Source of the DNA: Pseudomonadota bacterium
GTDB taxonomy: Bacteria; Pseudomonadota; Alphaproteobacteria; Micavibrionales; CSBR16-224
Assembly: GCA_013285465.1 (NCBI GenBank)
Contig: CP053449.1
Span: forward strand, 867,540 to 931,539
DNA length: 64,000 nucleotides
Reading direction: 5' to 3'
In this document: positions 1 to 9,818 of the stretch, one piece after another
Layout: every line of letters begins with the position of its first letter
Position numbering within the stretch: the stretch's first letter is position 1
Made by a program: the position numbers and the translations under genes
The notes under the pieces: model-generated
Database searches by the model: none
Seen by the model: only the letters and a program-made list of their open reading frames with translations
What the model was told of the DNA's origin: nothing

Positions 1-808
1 CTGCAACCAGTACGGCCTGATGAAAAAAGATTCCCGTGGAAATCAGGGCGGGGGCGGTAATGGCGGGCAGCAACAGATAAAACCGCCAATCCGACAAAAC
101 CTGTTTCCGCGTCCAGTGCTTCACACGGCGTTTTTTCGGCGCATCGGGGCTTGCCGCTTCCGCTTCGTCTTCCGCCAGCGCGGCAGCCTCTTCGGCGGCA
201 AGGCGGATTGTATAGGCATCATGCCGTTCCTTATGATTGCGCAACAGCCAAAGCAGCCAGGGCAGCACGGCCAGCAAAACAAAAATACCGATACCGGTCC
301 AGCTTTGCCGCCAGCCGAATTCGGTAATCAGAATAACGGCAGGAACAGGCATTAAAACTTCACTGAGCTGATGCCCCGTTGCGGAAATGCCGGAGGCCTT
401 GCCGCGGTGGTCGGGCAGATAACGCGCCATGCTGGTCATGGTCGTGTGTCCCATCAAGCCCTGTCCCGTCATGCGCAGCATATAGATCGCCAGCGTCAAA
501 CCAAACAATGTTGCGGCGGCGCTCATCAAAAAACAGGCGGCCACCATGCCCAGACAAATCAGACTGGCATAAAGCCGCAGATCAACATGGTCGATCATTT
601 TTCCCAGCCAGATAATCGACACGGCGGAGGCAAAAGTCCCCACGGAATACAACGTCCCGAAACCGCCATGTGACAAGCCGAATTCATCCCTGATTTCCGC
701 GCCGAAGATTGAAATAAAGAATGTCTGTCCAAAGCCGGACAGGCATGTAAAAGACAGGCCGAAAATCAGCAGGCGCCATTCGGCGCGCAGCAGACGAAAA
801 TATGACAT
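1..808 (-). CDS. MFS transporter, N-terminal part (cut by window edge)
   Basis: The minus strand is open from an ATG at 808 to the left edge, about 269 codons with no stop, so the C-terminal half lies outside. The translation begins MSYFRLLRAEWRLL and continues with strongly hydrophobic helices separated by short charged loops, the usual layout of a 12-helix major facilitator. After about six helices there is a long acidic then basic cytoplasmic loop (around residues 205-240), as expected between the two six-helix bundles. The start is supported by AAGGGG about six bases upstream. The substrate cannot be told. It is divergent from the gene at 1018. The MFS call is from topology and general resemblance only. 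Confidence 0.72.
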   Translation of the reverse strand, partial: MSYFRLLRAEWRLLIFGLSFTCLSGFGQTFFISIFGAEIRDEFGLSHGGFGTLYSVGTFASAVSIIWLGKMIDHVDLRLYASLICLGMVAACFLMSAAATLFGLTLAIYMLRMTGQGLMGHTTMTSMARYLPDHRGKASGISATGHQLSEVLMPVPAVILITEFGWRQSWTGIGIFVLLAVLPWLLWLLRNHKERHDAYTIRLAAEEAAALAEDEAEAASPDAPKKRRVKHWTRKQVLSDWRFYLLLPAITAPALISTGIFFHQAVLVA

Positions 809-958
809 GAGCCACCCCTTGGAAAGAAACTGCGGCATTATCCTATGATATGTGCCGCCCGCTGACAACGGCAAGATACGGCCTCCGGCAAAAAAATGTC
901 GTGAACATTAAAAAGTGTTTTAAAACAAAATTTTAGCAAGATAAAAACGTCTTCTCAA

Positions 959-988
959 TTGACAGAATCAAGCCTGCTCCTGTATAAT
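959..988 (+). promoter_or_regulatory. Sigma70-type promoter for the gene at 1018
   Basis: TTGACA (959-964) and TATAAT (983-988) are both exact consensus hexamers, separated by 18 bases. A GAGG Shine-Dalgarno precedes the ATG at 1018. This is one of the best promoter matches in the window, so the downstream gene of unknown function is probably well expressed. Confidence 0.75.
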
Positions 989-1017
989 ATAAGGATTAAA
1001 ACAGGATTGAGGACGGA

Positions 1018-1920
1018 ATGGCAAAAAAAACGGAAGACCCTTTCCAGGCCGGTATCGGCGGCAGAAACCCGGATGAGTTTCTGAAAGCACCGCCAAGCTA
1101 TGCCGATGCGGATGAAGGCGGTAAAAAAAGCAAAGACATTCCGCCGCAGGGTAAGAAATATCCGCGTGTCTCCATTCAGGGTGCCGGTATTCTCAGCCGT
1201 CTCAGCTATCGGCAGATGCTTGGTGTCTTGATTGCAACAGGTGTTTTGGGCTTCGGCTATGCCGTTTACAATGACCTTGATAACCGTGAAAACCCGCCCA
1301 GCGCCGATCTGACGGAGCTGACGGAACGTGCGGTGACGAAATTCTCGCCATTGATGCAGGGATACGAAAAACATGACTCGTTTTTCGAACGCTCGCCGCA
1401 TCTGGCGGAGCGGGCAGGGCACCGTTCGGTTTTTGCTACACCGGAAAGCCTGAATGACTTTTGCAGCGATGTCGAAGATTACATCAAGGATAAATATATC
1501 GGTAAGGACGGTATTGCCGATGTCACATGCAGCGCGACGGAAATTAAAATAACGACCGATGACGGCACTGTTGTGACCGCAACACCGAAAGGCACAAGCA
1601 TCAGCGGACCGGGGGCAAGTCTCAGTGCGGATTTCCGTGCCGTGGTCGATCACGCCATCCGTACACATTCCACAGCCGATGATTTTTTTGCCGAAACCGG
1701 TTTTACAACACCTTTCTATACGGGCAAGGATGGTGATACGGTCTGCAATAATATTATCAACGAGATTAATCAGCGCTTTGCCGAAGAGGTCAAATCATCG
1801 CAATGCGACCCCTATACAATGCGCTTCACTTCGGAGAGCGGTGAAACAATCACCGCCACACCCTATCGGGGTATTACCGTAAAAACGGACAGACCGCCGC
1901 CGAAAAAGCCCGGTTCTTAA
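1018..1920 (+). CDS. Single-pass membrane protein with an internal duplication, unknown function
   Basis: A 300-residue protein I do not recognise. Residues 1-65 are hydrophilic and Lys/Pro-rich; one transmembrane helix lies at about 67-84; the rest should be periplasmic. The outer part contains two copies of a unit of about 45 residues. Copy 1 has C149, C171 and TATP at 187-190; copy 2 has C243, C263 and TATP at 279-282. Cysteine spacing (22 and 20) and the distance from the second cysteine to TATP (16 in both) agree, which suggests a disulfide-stabilised repeat domain. Just after the helix comes NDLDNRENPPSAD, resembling the same region of the proteins at 26608 and 27377. It ends in a Pro/Lys-rich tail. 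Confidence 0.7.
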   Translation: MAKKTEDPFQAGIGGRNPDEFLKAPPSYADADEGGKKSKDIPPQGKKYPRVSIQGAGILSRLSYRQMLGVLIATGVLGFGYAVYNDLDNRENPPSADLTELTERAVTKFSPLMQGYEKHDSFFERSPHLAERAGHRSVFATPESLNDFCSDVEDYIKDKYIGKDGIADVTCSATEIKITTDDGTVVTATPKGTSISGPGASLSADFRAVVDHAIRTHSTADDFFAETGFTTPFYTGKDGDTVCNNIINEINQRFAEEVKSSQCDPYTMRFTSESGETITATPYRGITVKTDRPPPKKPGS

Positions 1921-1934
1921 AAAATAACATCCAT

Positions 1935-1963
1935 AAAAAAACGGCGGTATTTTTATACCGCCG
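1935..1963 (-). terminator. Rho-independent terminator of ahcY
   Basis: CGGCGGTAT (1942-1950), loop TTTT, ATACCGCCG (1955-1963) form a perfect 9-bp stem. Read on the minus strand it is followed by seven T, so it ends ahcY. On the + strand it is followed by a weaker pyrimidine run and may also stop the convergent gene at 1018. Confidence 0.8.
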
Positions 1964-1988
1964 CTTTCATATTCGGAAACCGCAAATC

Positions 1989-3305
1989 TTAATAGCGGTA
2001 ATGTTCCGGCTTATACGGACCTTGCTCTTCCATGCCGAGATATTCGGCCTGTTTTTTGCTCAGCTTGGTCAGTTTGGCGCCGATTTTTTCAAGATGCAGC
2101 GCAGCAACTTTCTCGTCCAGATGTTTGGGCAGGACATAGACTTTGTTCTCATATGCATTGTGGTTGTCCCACAGTTCCAGCTGCGCCAGCACCTGGTTGG
2201 TGAAAGAGGCGCTCATGACAAAGCTCGGATGGCCTGTTGCACAACCCAGATTAACCAGACGGCCTTCTGCCAGAACAATCAGGCGCTTGCCGTCGGGGAA
2301 GACGATCTCGTCCACCTGCGGTTTGACATTTTCCCATTTGTGATTGCGCAGGGCTTCGATCTGGATTTCGCTGTCGAAATGGCCGATATTGCAAACAATG
2401 GCACGGTCTTTCATTGCGCGCATATGGTCAACGGTGATGACATCGACATTCCCTGTTGCGGTGACGAAAATATCACCGACAGAGGCCACATCATCCATCG
2501 TCACAACTTCATAACCTTCCATCGCGGCCTGCAAAGCGCAGATTGGGTCGATTTCCGTGACCAGAACGCGTGCGCCCTGATTACGCAGAGAAGCTGCGGA
2601 ACCTTTACCGACATCACCGTAACCGCAAACAACCGCAACTTTACCGGCGATCATCACATCGGTGGCGCGTTTGATACCGTCAACGAGGCTTTCGCGGCAG
2701 CCATAAAGGTTATCGAATTTCGATTTGGTGACGCTGTCATTGACATTGATGGCCGGAACTTTCAGCGTGCCTTTTTTCGCCATTTCGTAAAGGCGGTGAA
2801 CGCCTGTTGTCGTTTCCTCGGACAGACCTTTGACGTCATTCAGCAGTTCGGGATATTTGTCATGCATCAGCAGGGTCAGATCGCCACCGTCATCAAGGAT
2901 AAGATTCGGTGTCCAGCCATTCGGCCCCGTGATGGTTTGTTCGATGCACCACCAGAATTCCTCGTCATCCATGCCTTTCCATGCAAAAACCGGAACGCCC
3001 GATGCCGCAATGGCAGAGGCCGCGTGATCCTGTGTGGAAAAGATGTTGCAGGACGACCAGCGCACTTCCGCGCCCAGTGCCGTCAGGGTTTCGATCAGTA
3101 CAGCCGTTTGAATGGTCATATGCAGGCAGCCTGCGATACGTGCGCCTTTCAGCGGTTGCTTGTCGCCATATTCTTCGCGCAGCGCCATCAGGCCCGGCAT
3201 CTCCGTTTCGGCGATTGCGATTTCCTTGCGGCCCCAATCTGCCAGCGACAGATCTTTTACTTTGTAATCGCCGTCAACAGTTGCCAGTTTTTCAGCCATC
3301 GTCAT
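1989..3305 (-). CDS. ahcY: Adenosylhomocysteinase (SAH hydrolase)
   Basis: Cytosolic NAD-dependent enzyme that splits S-adenosylhomocysteine into adenosine and homocysteine, removing the inhibitory product of methyltransferases. The translation shows the substrate-domain motif [15 protein letters not shown], the NAD-binding [14 protein letters not shown], and the C-terminal YKPEHYRY typical of the family. The reading frame stays open to a TTG at 3389, but the ATG at 3305 (MTMAEKLAT) has GAGGAG seven bases upstream and gives 438 residues, close to the family size, so I start there. A TTGACA lies at 3381-3386 (minus) but its -10 is poor. No SAH or SAM riboswitch was recognised in the leader. 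Confidence 0.96.
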   Translation of the reverse strand: MTMAEKLATVDGDYKVKDLSLADWGRKEIAIAETEMPGLMALREEYGDKQPLKGARIAGCLHMTIQTAVLIETLTALGAEVRWSSCNIFSTQDHAASAIAASGVPVFAWKGMDDEEFWWCIEQTITGPNGWTPNLILDDGGDLTLLMHDKYPELLNDVKGLSEETTTGVHRLYEMAKKGTLKVPAINVNDSVTKSKFDNLYGCRESLVDGIKRATDVMIAGKVAVVCGYGDVGKGSAASLRNQGARVLVTEIDPICALQAAMEGYEVVTMDDVASVGDIFVTATGNVDVITVDHMRAMKDRAIVCNIGHFDSEIQIEALRNHKWENVKPQVDEIVFPDGKRLIVLAEGRLVNLGCATGHPSFVMSASFTNQVLAQLELWDNHNAYENKVYVLPKHLDEKVAALHLEKIGAKLTKLSKKQAEYLGMEEQGPYKPEHYRY

Positions 3306-3578
3306 GTGATACTCCTCAAATTTAAATCCGTGTAAATTAAGCGTTAAAAGCACTGGCAATCTGCCCTTTTTTGCCCGTTCTGTCAACAATTGCGTACCAA
3401 CGCCGCACGGAATGTACCGCTTTTGGATTTACTCTGACCCCTTTGCTCAGTTCAGGCCTTGATAACATCAAAAAATGCTATAGTTTAAAAAAGTAAAGGT
3501 GGTCCCATAAAATCGGCTTTCATAGAAAAATGGAAGCGACCAGATGCATAGCTAATCAATTGATAGGGCTGACATAGC

Positions 3579-5594
3579 ATGATTGAAAGGTCATATTATC
3601 AGAGTGAGCTGATAAAGTTTCTTACTGATAGTAAGGATCAAATTCTTGGTGAAATGGCTAGTAATCACCATTTTGCTCTCGACATCATGCAAAGAAATGC
3701 TTGGGTTGAACAAATTGATAACCTGAAAGAGCAGTTGTGCAATTTCCAGAATGGAAAAATTTTCTTTGAATTTGCTATTCCCAGAATGGGAAAACGTGTT
3801 GATGTTTTGTTATTAATTCATGGCGTGGTTTTTGTTCTCGAGTATAAAGCTGGGGCTAAGAAGCATGAGAGATATGCAACGGACCAGACATTAGATTATG
3901 CCCTTGATCTAAAAAACTTCCATGAGGGGAGTCACGATAAATACATTGTTCCGATCTTACTTTCTACTAAAGCACAAACTCAAATCAATCAATTTAGCTG
4001 GTATAAAGATAAAGTAGCTGCGCCATTGCTATCTAATGGCAATGATTTAGCGGATATAATTATGAGGACGGTCGCCAGTATTCAACAATTAAAATCTGAG
4101 AACACTCAAACTTATGGGTTCTCTGATACAGAGCAAGAAAGTTCTAACGATAAAAAATGGGCTGACAGCGGTTACAAGCCAACTCCAACGATTGTAGAAG
4201 CAGCGCAGGCGCTTTACCAGGGGCATTCGGTCGAGGAAATTTCTCGCTCTGATGCCAGCGCTCAAAACCTTACACACACAGCCGATTGCATTTCTGAAAT
4301 TATTGAACATTCAAAAGTAAATGGCAGAAAATCTATTTGTTTTGTAACGGGAGTGCCAGGTGCGGGTAAAACTCTGGCGGGCTTGAATATATCTACGCGT
4401 AAGCCGGATCATTCAGAAGACCATGCCGTATTCTTATCCGGTAATGGACCATTGGTCGCTGTTTTAAGGGAAGCTTTAGCACGGGACGAAGTTACGCGGG
4501 CAAAAGCACAAGGAGAAAAATTATCTAAGAAAGAAGCGATACAGAAGGTCAGCGCTTTTATTCAGAACATTCATCATTTTAGGGATGAAGGCGTTAGATC
4601 GCCAGAGCCCCCTACAGAGCACGTAGTGGTTTTTGACGAAGCGCAAAGAGCATGGAGCCAAGCGCAAGCGCAAAAATTCATGGAAAGCAAAAAAGGCGTA
4701 CTTAACTTTAATATGTCTGAGCCAGAGTTTTTAATCAGTGTAATGGACAGGCGGCAAGACTGGTGCACGATTGTTTGTCTCATTGGCGGCGGCCAAGAAA
4801 TCAATACAGGCGAGGCTGGCCTTATAGAATGGTTTGACGCTCTTAAAAAACGTTTTCAGCATTGGGATGTTTATCACTCGGAGCAGCTTACGGATAAAAA
4901 CTATAGCTGGGGACAGGATTTAGGCGCCAAGCTCTCAGAACTCCATACCCAAGAAAAAAAAGCCTTACACTTAGCTGTCTCTATTCGTTCTTACCGCGCT
5001 GAGAAGCTTTCCGATTTTGTTGGTAGTATTATTGATGGAGACTCTGGGCAGGCAAGAGAGATATACGAACACCTTGAAAAATATCCAATAGCCCTCACAA
5101 GAGATATTAATAAGGCTAGAGAGTGGTTGCGAGAACATGCGAGAGGAACAGAACATTTTGGACTCGTTGCGTATTCTGGGGCTATTAGGCTTAAGCCAGA
5201 GGGGATAAACGTAAAAGCTCAGATAGACCCGGTCAATTGGTTTCTAAATGACAAAGAAGATATTCGTTCTTCTTATTATCTAGAAGATGTTGCTACAGAA
5301 TTTGATATTCAAGGATTGGAGCTGGATTGGGTTGGTGTGTGTTGGGATGCCAATCTGCGCCGAGAAGACGACGCATGGGGGCTTTATAACTTTAGTGGTA
5401 CAAAATGGCAGAATGTTAAGGATGAATATCGAAGGGTTTACCTGGTCAATGCGTATCGAGTTCTTTTAACACGAGCACGACAAGGTATGGTGATTTTTGT
5501 GCCCAAAGGGAATGAACAAGACCACACTCGCCCGCCAGAATTTTATAGTGAAACATATAAATATTTGCAAAACTGCGGCTTAAAAGAATTATAA
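3579..5594 (+). CDS. DUF2075-type helicase with N-terminal PD-(D/E)XK nuclease-like domain
   Basis: A 671-residue protein. The N-terminal domain has the order of a PD-(D/E)XK nuclease: E64, D75, then E88-Y-K90 after a hydrophobic strand. The second half is a P-loop NTPase of the DUF2075 / Schlafen-group-3 helicase kind: Walker A GVPGAGKT (258-265), DEAQ box (353-356), IGGGQEINTGEAG (402-414), a motif V-like segment EFDIQGLELDW, and a motif VI-like LLTRARQGM near the end. Base composition and codon use are visibly more AT-rich than in ahcY and acnA on either side, which points to recent acquisition. Such nuclease-helicase fusions often act on foreign DNA or RNA, but a defence role is inference. 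It stands alone, with no partner gene. Confidence 0.8.
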   Translation: MIERSYYQSELIKFLTDSKDQILGEMASNHHFALDIMQRNAWVEQIDNLKEQLCNFQNGKIFFEFAIPRMGKRVDVLLLIHGVVFVLEYKAGAKKHERYATDQTLDYALDLKNFHEGSHDKYIVPILLSTKAQTQINQFSWYKDKVAAPLLSNGNDLADIIMRTVASIQQLKSENTQTYGFSDTEQESSNDKKWADSGYKPTPTIVEAAQALYQGHSVEEISRSDASAQNLTHTADCISEIIEHSKVNGRKSICFVTGVPGAGKTLAGLNISTRKPDHSEDHAVFLSGNGPLVAVLREALARDEVTRAKAQGEKLSKKEAIQKVSAFIQNIHHFRDEGVRSPEPPTEHVVVFDEAQRAWSQAQAQKFMESKKGVLNFNMSEPEFLISVMDRRQDWCTIVCLIGGGQEINTGEAGLIEWFDALKKRFQHWDVYHSEQLTDKNYSWGQDLGAKLSELHTQEKKALHLAVSIRSYRAEKLSDFVGSIIDGDSGQAREIYEHLEKYPIALTRDINKAREWLREHARGTEHFGLVAYSGAIRLKPEGINVKAQIDPVNWFLNDKEDIRSSYYLEDVATEFDIQGLELDWVGVCWDANLRREDDAWGLYNFSGTKWQNVKDEYRRVYLVNAYRVLLTRARQGMVIFVPKGNEQDHTRPPEFYSETYKYLQNCGLKEL

Positions 5595-5724
5595 TGCCCT
5601 GAAAATAAAGCAAAAGGCGGGCTATCTAGGGGGCAAAAAATTTCTTATGCTATAGAGTTATCGGCGCGGGATAGGTTTTATCTTGTGCCGTCCTTCTCAT
5701 AAAAATAAAATGCGCTACTTGAGG

Positions 5725-5757
5725 CAAAAAAAACGGGCGGTAAAAACCGGCCCGTTT
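5725..5757 (-). terminator. Rho-independent terminator of the cold-shock gene
   Basis: On the minus strand ACGGGC-c-GGT pairs with ACC-GCCCGT and is followed by eight T. It lies about 30 bases past the stop codon of the cold-shock gene. Confidence 0.8.
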
Positions 5758-5785
5758 CTCTTAATTCATGTAAAGAAGGCTGTAA

Positions 5786-5992
5786 TTATGCAGCTTCTTT
5801 CAGGTTGCAAGCAGCTTGCTTACCTTTTTCTTCTTTTACATCGTATTCGATCTTTTGGCCTTCGTTCAAGCCGCGCAGACCGGCCTGTTCAACAGCACTG
5901 ATGTGAACAAACACGTCACTGCCGCCGTCAGACGGTTCGATGAAACCAAAACCCTTTGTCGGGTTAAACCATTTTACTGTACCGGTTGCCAT
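5786..5992 (-). CDS. Cold-shock domain protein (CspA family)
   Basis: A 68-residue single-domain RNA/DNA chaperone, full family length. It shows the RNP1-like motif KGFGFI and RNP2-like VFVHI on an OB-fold sequence starting [18 protein letters not shown]. The start has an AAGGAG about seven bases upstream. A long untranslated leader with a hairpin (6030-6047) separates it from the divergent acnA, which suits the leader-based control common in this family. A terminator follows immediately. Confidence 0.95.
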   Translation of the reverse strand: MATGTVKWFNPTKGFGFIEPSDGGSDVFVHISAVEQAGLRGLNEGQKIEYDVKEEKGKQAACNLKEAA

Positions 5993-6377
5993 GAGATATC
6001 TCCTTTATGCAAGTATCGGTATTCTACTCAGTCGCAACCTCGCGACTGATTTCTCATCTGATAAAGGCTTACGCCATTTACCCTTCATGAAACCGAACTA
6101 CTTGATAGAAAGGATCAGGGGTATCGTATAGCTTTATAATCAAACTTATGTCCAATAAGCATGTTTTTGCGCCAAGGTCAATGAAAAACACCGTTATGCA
6201 GAAAAAATAATGCCGTCGGCATAAAGCGCATATTTTCTTTACGGCGGAAATATCTGCCCGATTAATCCTTTTGCGGGGGGCGCGTAAGCACTTGTCTTGT
6301 GCGGGCAAAAATGGCAGAGTATTGGCAATTTCATCATCTTGCACTTCGTGCGTGGAACAAGCCAAGGAGAATAAAAA
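5993..6377. other. Divergent intergenic region between the cold-shock gene and acnA
   Basis: No gene is seen here. On the minus strand it carries the cold-shock leader with the hairpin AGTCGC-aacctc-GCGACT (6030-6047). A perfect palindrome ATGCCG-t-CGGCAT sits at 6210-6222; read on the minus strand a T-run follows it, so it could be an operator or a weak terminator. The acnA side ends with AAGGAG before the ATG at 6378. Both promoters must lie here, but no clear consensus pair was found for either. Confidence 0.5.
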
Positions 6378-9077
6378 ATGACAGCAACGGGACGCGACAG
6401 CCTGAAAACACGGAAAACACTTGAAGTCGGCGGCAAGGAATATGATTATTTCAGCCTTGAAGCCGCGGCGGAAAAAATCGGCGATATTTCGCGTTTGCCG
6501 TTTTCCCTGAAAGTTTTGCTGGAAAATCTGCTGCGTTTTGAAGACGGCCGCACCGTTTCCACCGATGATGTGCAGGCCATGGCCGACTGGCTGAAGGACA
6601 AGAAAAACCCGCGCGAAATCGCTTACCGTCCGGCCCGCGTTTTGATGCAGGATTTCACAGGCGTTCCCGCCGTTGTCGATCTGGCCGCCATGCGCGATGC
6701 GATGGTGGCGCTGAAAGGCGATCCGGAAAAAATCAATCCGAAAAGCGCGGTTGATCTGGTCATTGACCACTCCGTCATGGTCGACAGTTTCGGCGGGCCG
6801 AACTCCTTCCTTGCTAATGTGAAGCGCGAGTTTGAGCGCAATGGCGAACGTTATGAATTCCTGCGCTGGGGTTCCACCGCTTTCCGCAATTTCCGCGTTG
6901 TCCCGCCCGGCACAGGCATCTGCCATCAGGTCAATCTGGAATATCTGTCACAAACCGTCTGGACAACGGCGGATGAAAACCGCACCGGACGCACCGTGGC
7001 CTATCCCGATACGCTGGTCGGCACGGATAGTCACACGACGATGGTCAACGGCCTTGCCGTTCTCGGCTGGGGCGTCGGCGGTATCGAGGCCGAGGCCGCA
7101 ATGCTGGGGCAGCCTGTTTCCATGCTGGTTCCCGAAGTCGTCGGGTTTAAACTGACAGGCAGCCTGAAAGAAGGCACAACGGCGACCGATCTGGTTCTGA
7201 CCGTCACGCAAATGCTGCGCGCCAAAGGCGTTGTCGGCAAATTTGTCGAATTCTTCGGTAATGGCTTGGAGAGTCTCAGCCTTGCCGACCGCGCCACCAT
7301 CAGTAACATGGCGCCCGAATACGGCGCGACATGCGGCTTCTTCCCGATTGATAAGGAAACGCTGCGTTACCTGCGCTTTACCGGACGCGAAGAACAATCT
7401 GTTCTGCTGGTCGAAGCCTATGCGAAGGCGCAAGGCATGTGGCATGATGAAAACACCCCTGATCCCGCCTTTACCGAAACGCTGGAACTGGATATTTCCA
7501 CCGTCGAACCCTCAATTGCCGGCCCGAAACGCCCGCAGGACCGTATTGTCCTGAGTGATGCCGTCAGCTCATTCGCGAAACTGGAAGAGCAGGATAATCT
7601 GGAGAGCGGTAAATCCGTTGCCGTCGAAGGCGAAGGCTACGAACTGCATCACGGCGATGTCGTGATCGCGGCCATTACCAGCTGTACCAATACCTCGAAT
7701 CCCGGTGTGATGCTGGCGGCCGGTCTGGTGGCGCGTAATGCGCTGGCCAAAGGCCTGACGGTAAAACCCTGGGTTAAAACATCACTGGCACCCGGATCGC
7801 AGGTGGTGAGTGACTATCTTGAAAAAGCCGGATTGCAGGATGATCTGGACGGGCTGGGCTTTAACCTTGTCGGTTACGGCTGCACGACCTGTATCGGAAA
7901 CTCCGGCCCGCTGCATGCGCCGATTGAAGCCGCCATCCAAAAAGGCGATCTGACCGTTGCAGGCGTGTTGTCAGGCAACCGGAACTTTGAGGGGCGTATC
8001 CACCCCTTTGTGAAAGCCAATTATCTGGCTTCGCCGCCGCTGGTGGTCGCCTATGCGATTGCCGGTTCACTGAAAGTCGATCTGTATAAAGACCCGCTGG
8101 GGCAGGACAAAGACGGCAATGACGTTTATCTGAAAGATATCTGGCCGTCCAATGACGAGCTGCGTCAGGTGCTGGAAACCGCGCTGACGCCGCAAATGTT
8201 TGTCGAGCGTTACGGCAATGTGTTCGAAGGGCCGGAAGAATGGCAGGCCGTCAAATCCACAGGCGGCAAGACCTATCAATGGGATGCGACCTCGACCTAT
8301 GTCCAGAACCCGCCTTATTTTGAAGGTATCAGCATGGATCTTGATAAAATTGAGGATATCAAAGGCGCCTATATGCTGGCAAAGCTGGGTGATTCCGTTA
8401 CAACGGATCATATCTCGCCCGCCGGTGCGATCAAAGCGAGCAGCCCTGCCGGAAAATATCTGGAAGAACGTCAGGTGCCGGTGCGTGACTTTAACTCTTA
8501 CGGCTCCCGCCGCGGTAACCATGAAGTCATGATGCGCGGCACCTTTGCCAATGTGCGCATCCGCAACGAGCTGGTTCCCGGCACGGAAGGCGGCGTCACC
8601 AAACATATCCCGAGCGGTGCAGAGATGTCGATCTACGATGCCGCTATGAAATATATCGATGACGGTCTGCCGCTGATCGTGATTGCCGGCAAGGAATACG
8701 GCACGGGTTCCAGCCGTGACTGGGCGGCGAAAGGCACGCGTCTTCTGGGCGTCAAGGCCGTGATTGCCGAAAGCTTTGAGCGTATTCACCGTTCCAACCT
8801 CGTTGGTATGGGCGTTTTGCCGCTGCAATTTAAAGAAGGCGTCACCCGCGACAGCCTCGGCCTGAAAGGTGATGAACGCTTTGACCTGACCGGATTATCT
8901 GCGGTGAAACCGCGTGCGGAATTGACGCTGGTCATCAACCGCGCCGACGGCAGCAAGGACGAGGTCAGCGTATTGTGCCGTATTGATACCGAGGACGAGC
9001 TGGAGTATTATCGTCACGGTGGTATTCTGCATTGTGTTTTGCGCAGCATGGCTAAGGAAGAAAAAGCAGCCGCATAA
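6378..9077 (+). CDS. acnA: Aconitate hydratase A
   Basis: TCA-cycle enzyme interconverting citrate and isocitrate through a [4Fe-4S] cluster in the cytosol. The 899 residues match the monomeric AcnA/IRP class. Cluster ligands are visible: C436 in [10 protein letters not shown], and C502 and C505 in [14 protein letters not shown], at the expected family spacing. The C-terminal swivel domain carries [22 protein letters not shown] lies eight bases before the ATG. The secreted DotI-like gene follows 19 bases downstream, so they may share a transcript although the functions look unrelated. Confidence 0.97.
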   Translation: MTATGRDSLKTRKTLEVGGKEYDYFSLEAAAEKIGDISRLPFSLKVLLENLLRFEDGRTVSTDDVQAMADWLKDKKNPREIAYRPARVLMQDFTGVPAVVDLAAMRDAMVALKGDPEKINPKSAVDLVIDHSVMVDSFGGPNSFLANVKREFERNGERYEFLRWGSTAFRNFRVVPPGTGICHQVNLEYLSQTVWTTADENRTGRTVAYPDTLVGTDSHTTMVNGLAVLGWGVGGIEAEAAMLGQPVSMLVPEVVGFKLTGSLKEGTTATDLVLTVTQMLRAKGVVGKFVEFFGNGLESLSLADRATISNMAPEYGATCGFFPIDKETLRYLRFTGREEQSVLLVEAYAKAQGMWHDENTPDPAFTETLELDISTVEPSIAGPKRPQDRIVLSDAVSSFAKLEEQDNLESGKSVAVEGEGYELHHGDVVIAAITSCTNTSNPGVMLAAGLVARNALAKGLTVKPWVKTSLAPGSQVVSDYLEKAGLQDDLDGLGFNLVGYGCTTCIGNSGPLHAPIEAAIQKGDLTVAGVLSGNRNFEGRIHPFVKANYLASPPLVVAYAIAGSLKVDLYKDPLGQDKDGNDVYLKDIWPSNDELRQVLETALTPQMFVERYGNVFEGPEEWQAVKSTGGKTYQWDATSTYVQNPPYFEGISMDLDKIEDIKGAYMLAKLGDSVTTDHISPAGAIKASSPAGKYLEERQVPVRDFNSYGSRRGNHEVMMRGTFANVRIRNELVPGTEGGVTKHIPSGAEMSIYDAAMKYIDDGLPLIVIAGKEYGTGSSRDWAAKGTRLLGVKAVIAESFERIHRSNLVGMGVLPLQFKEGVTRDSLGLKGDERFDLTGLSAVKPRAELTLVINRADGSKDEVSVLCRIDTEDELEYYRHGGILHCVLRSMAKEEKAAA

Positions 9078-9096
9078 AACGGAAAGGTTTTTGTAA

Positions 9097-9765
9097 ATGA
9101 CCGTATTGAAGAAACTGGCGATGATTGTTGCCCTGACAGCCATGATGCTGCCGCTTGCCGCAGCGGTTCCCGCCAATGCGCCGCCGCCCTCGACGGAGGC
9201 AAATGAAGAGATGTGGGGCGATAAACCGTCATCGGATTTGCCGGATTATCTGCGCTTTGGCCAGCAGAGCAATATCAATACTGCGCTGGAGATTCCGCAC
9301 CGGACAAAAAGCGAAGTCCTGATGTGGTCCGAGCAGACGATTGCCGCGCTGATGTCTTTCGGGGCTTCAAATATTTACGACCATTTTGAAGAGAGCAAAC
9401 CTCTTTTTGTCGAAAGCGGCTGGAATGACTTTATGAAATACATTAACAGCGCCGGTCTGCAAGACTATGTCCGGGAAAAACGTTATCAGTTGATCACGGT
9501 TATTAACGGCCCGACCTATGTCCGCCGTGAAGGACCGCTGGGGGGTATTTACCGTTGGGAAATCGAAGCGCCTTTGCTGTTCAGCTTCTACAAAACGGAT
9601 GCTTACGGCAATATCGCGGCAGAGACGGAGCCCGATGCTACCGCTGACCTGCAGCTGGTGATCAGCGTTACGCGCGTTCCGGAAGGCGGCGGTGAGGAAC
9701 AGGTCGCAATCGCCGGCTGGCGTGTGCAGGATGGGCGCAAAAACCGCAAACAAAGAATGCCGTAA
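9097..9765 (+). CDS. DotI/IcmL-like exported protein
   Basis: A 222-residue protein with an N-terminal signal or anchor segment (about 5-24). The middle resembles the DotI/IcmL family of type IVB secretion and I-type conjugation: W77 in VLMWSEQTIAAL, an aromatic stretch, then FVESGWNDFMKYI (104-116), G147 and YRWEIEAPLLFSF (152-164), matching the family pattern of Phe/Gly-Trp, a polar segment, then Gly...W-x-V/I-x-x-P. DotI is normally an inner-membrane partner near the secretion core. No other Dot/Icm gene is adjacent. It lies between acnA and hflK with short gaps. The assignment is from remembered family pattern and should be tested by profile search. Confidence 0.6.
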   Translation: MTVLKKLAMIVALTAMMLPLAAAVPANAPPPSTEANEEMWGDKPSSDLPDYLRFGQQSNINTALEIPHRTKSEVLMWSEQTIAALMSFGASNIYDHFEESKPLFVESGWNDFMKYINSAGLQDYVREKRYQLITVINGPTYVRREGPLGGIYRWEIEAPLLFSFYKTDAYGNIAAETEPDATADLQLVISVTRVPEGGGEEQVAIAGWRVQDGRKNRKQRMP

Positions 9766-9818
9766 AACAACGGATGGTTTCCGCTTTATTTTAAAATTTC
9801 AAGGAAGACAAAAGCAAT

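Noticed and set aside
2001-3335. A 444-codon open frame on the + strand
   Set aside because: It is antisense to ahcY and reflects its codon bias.
3306-3578. SAH or SAM riboswitch in the ahcY leader
   Set aside because: The leader shows no conserved riboswitch core that I can recognise.
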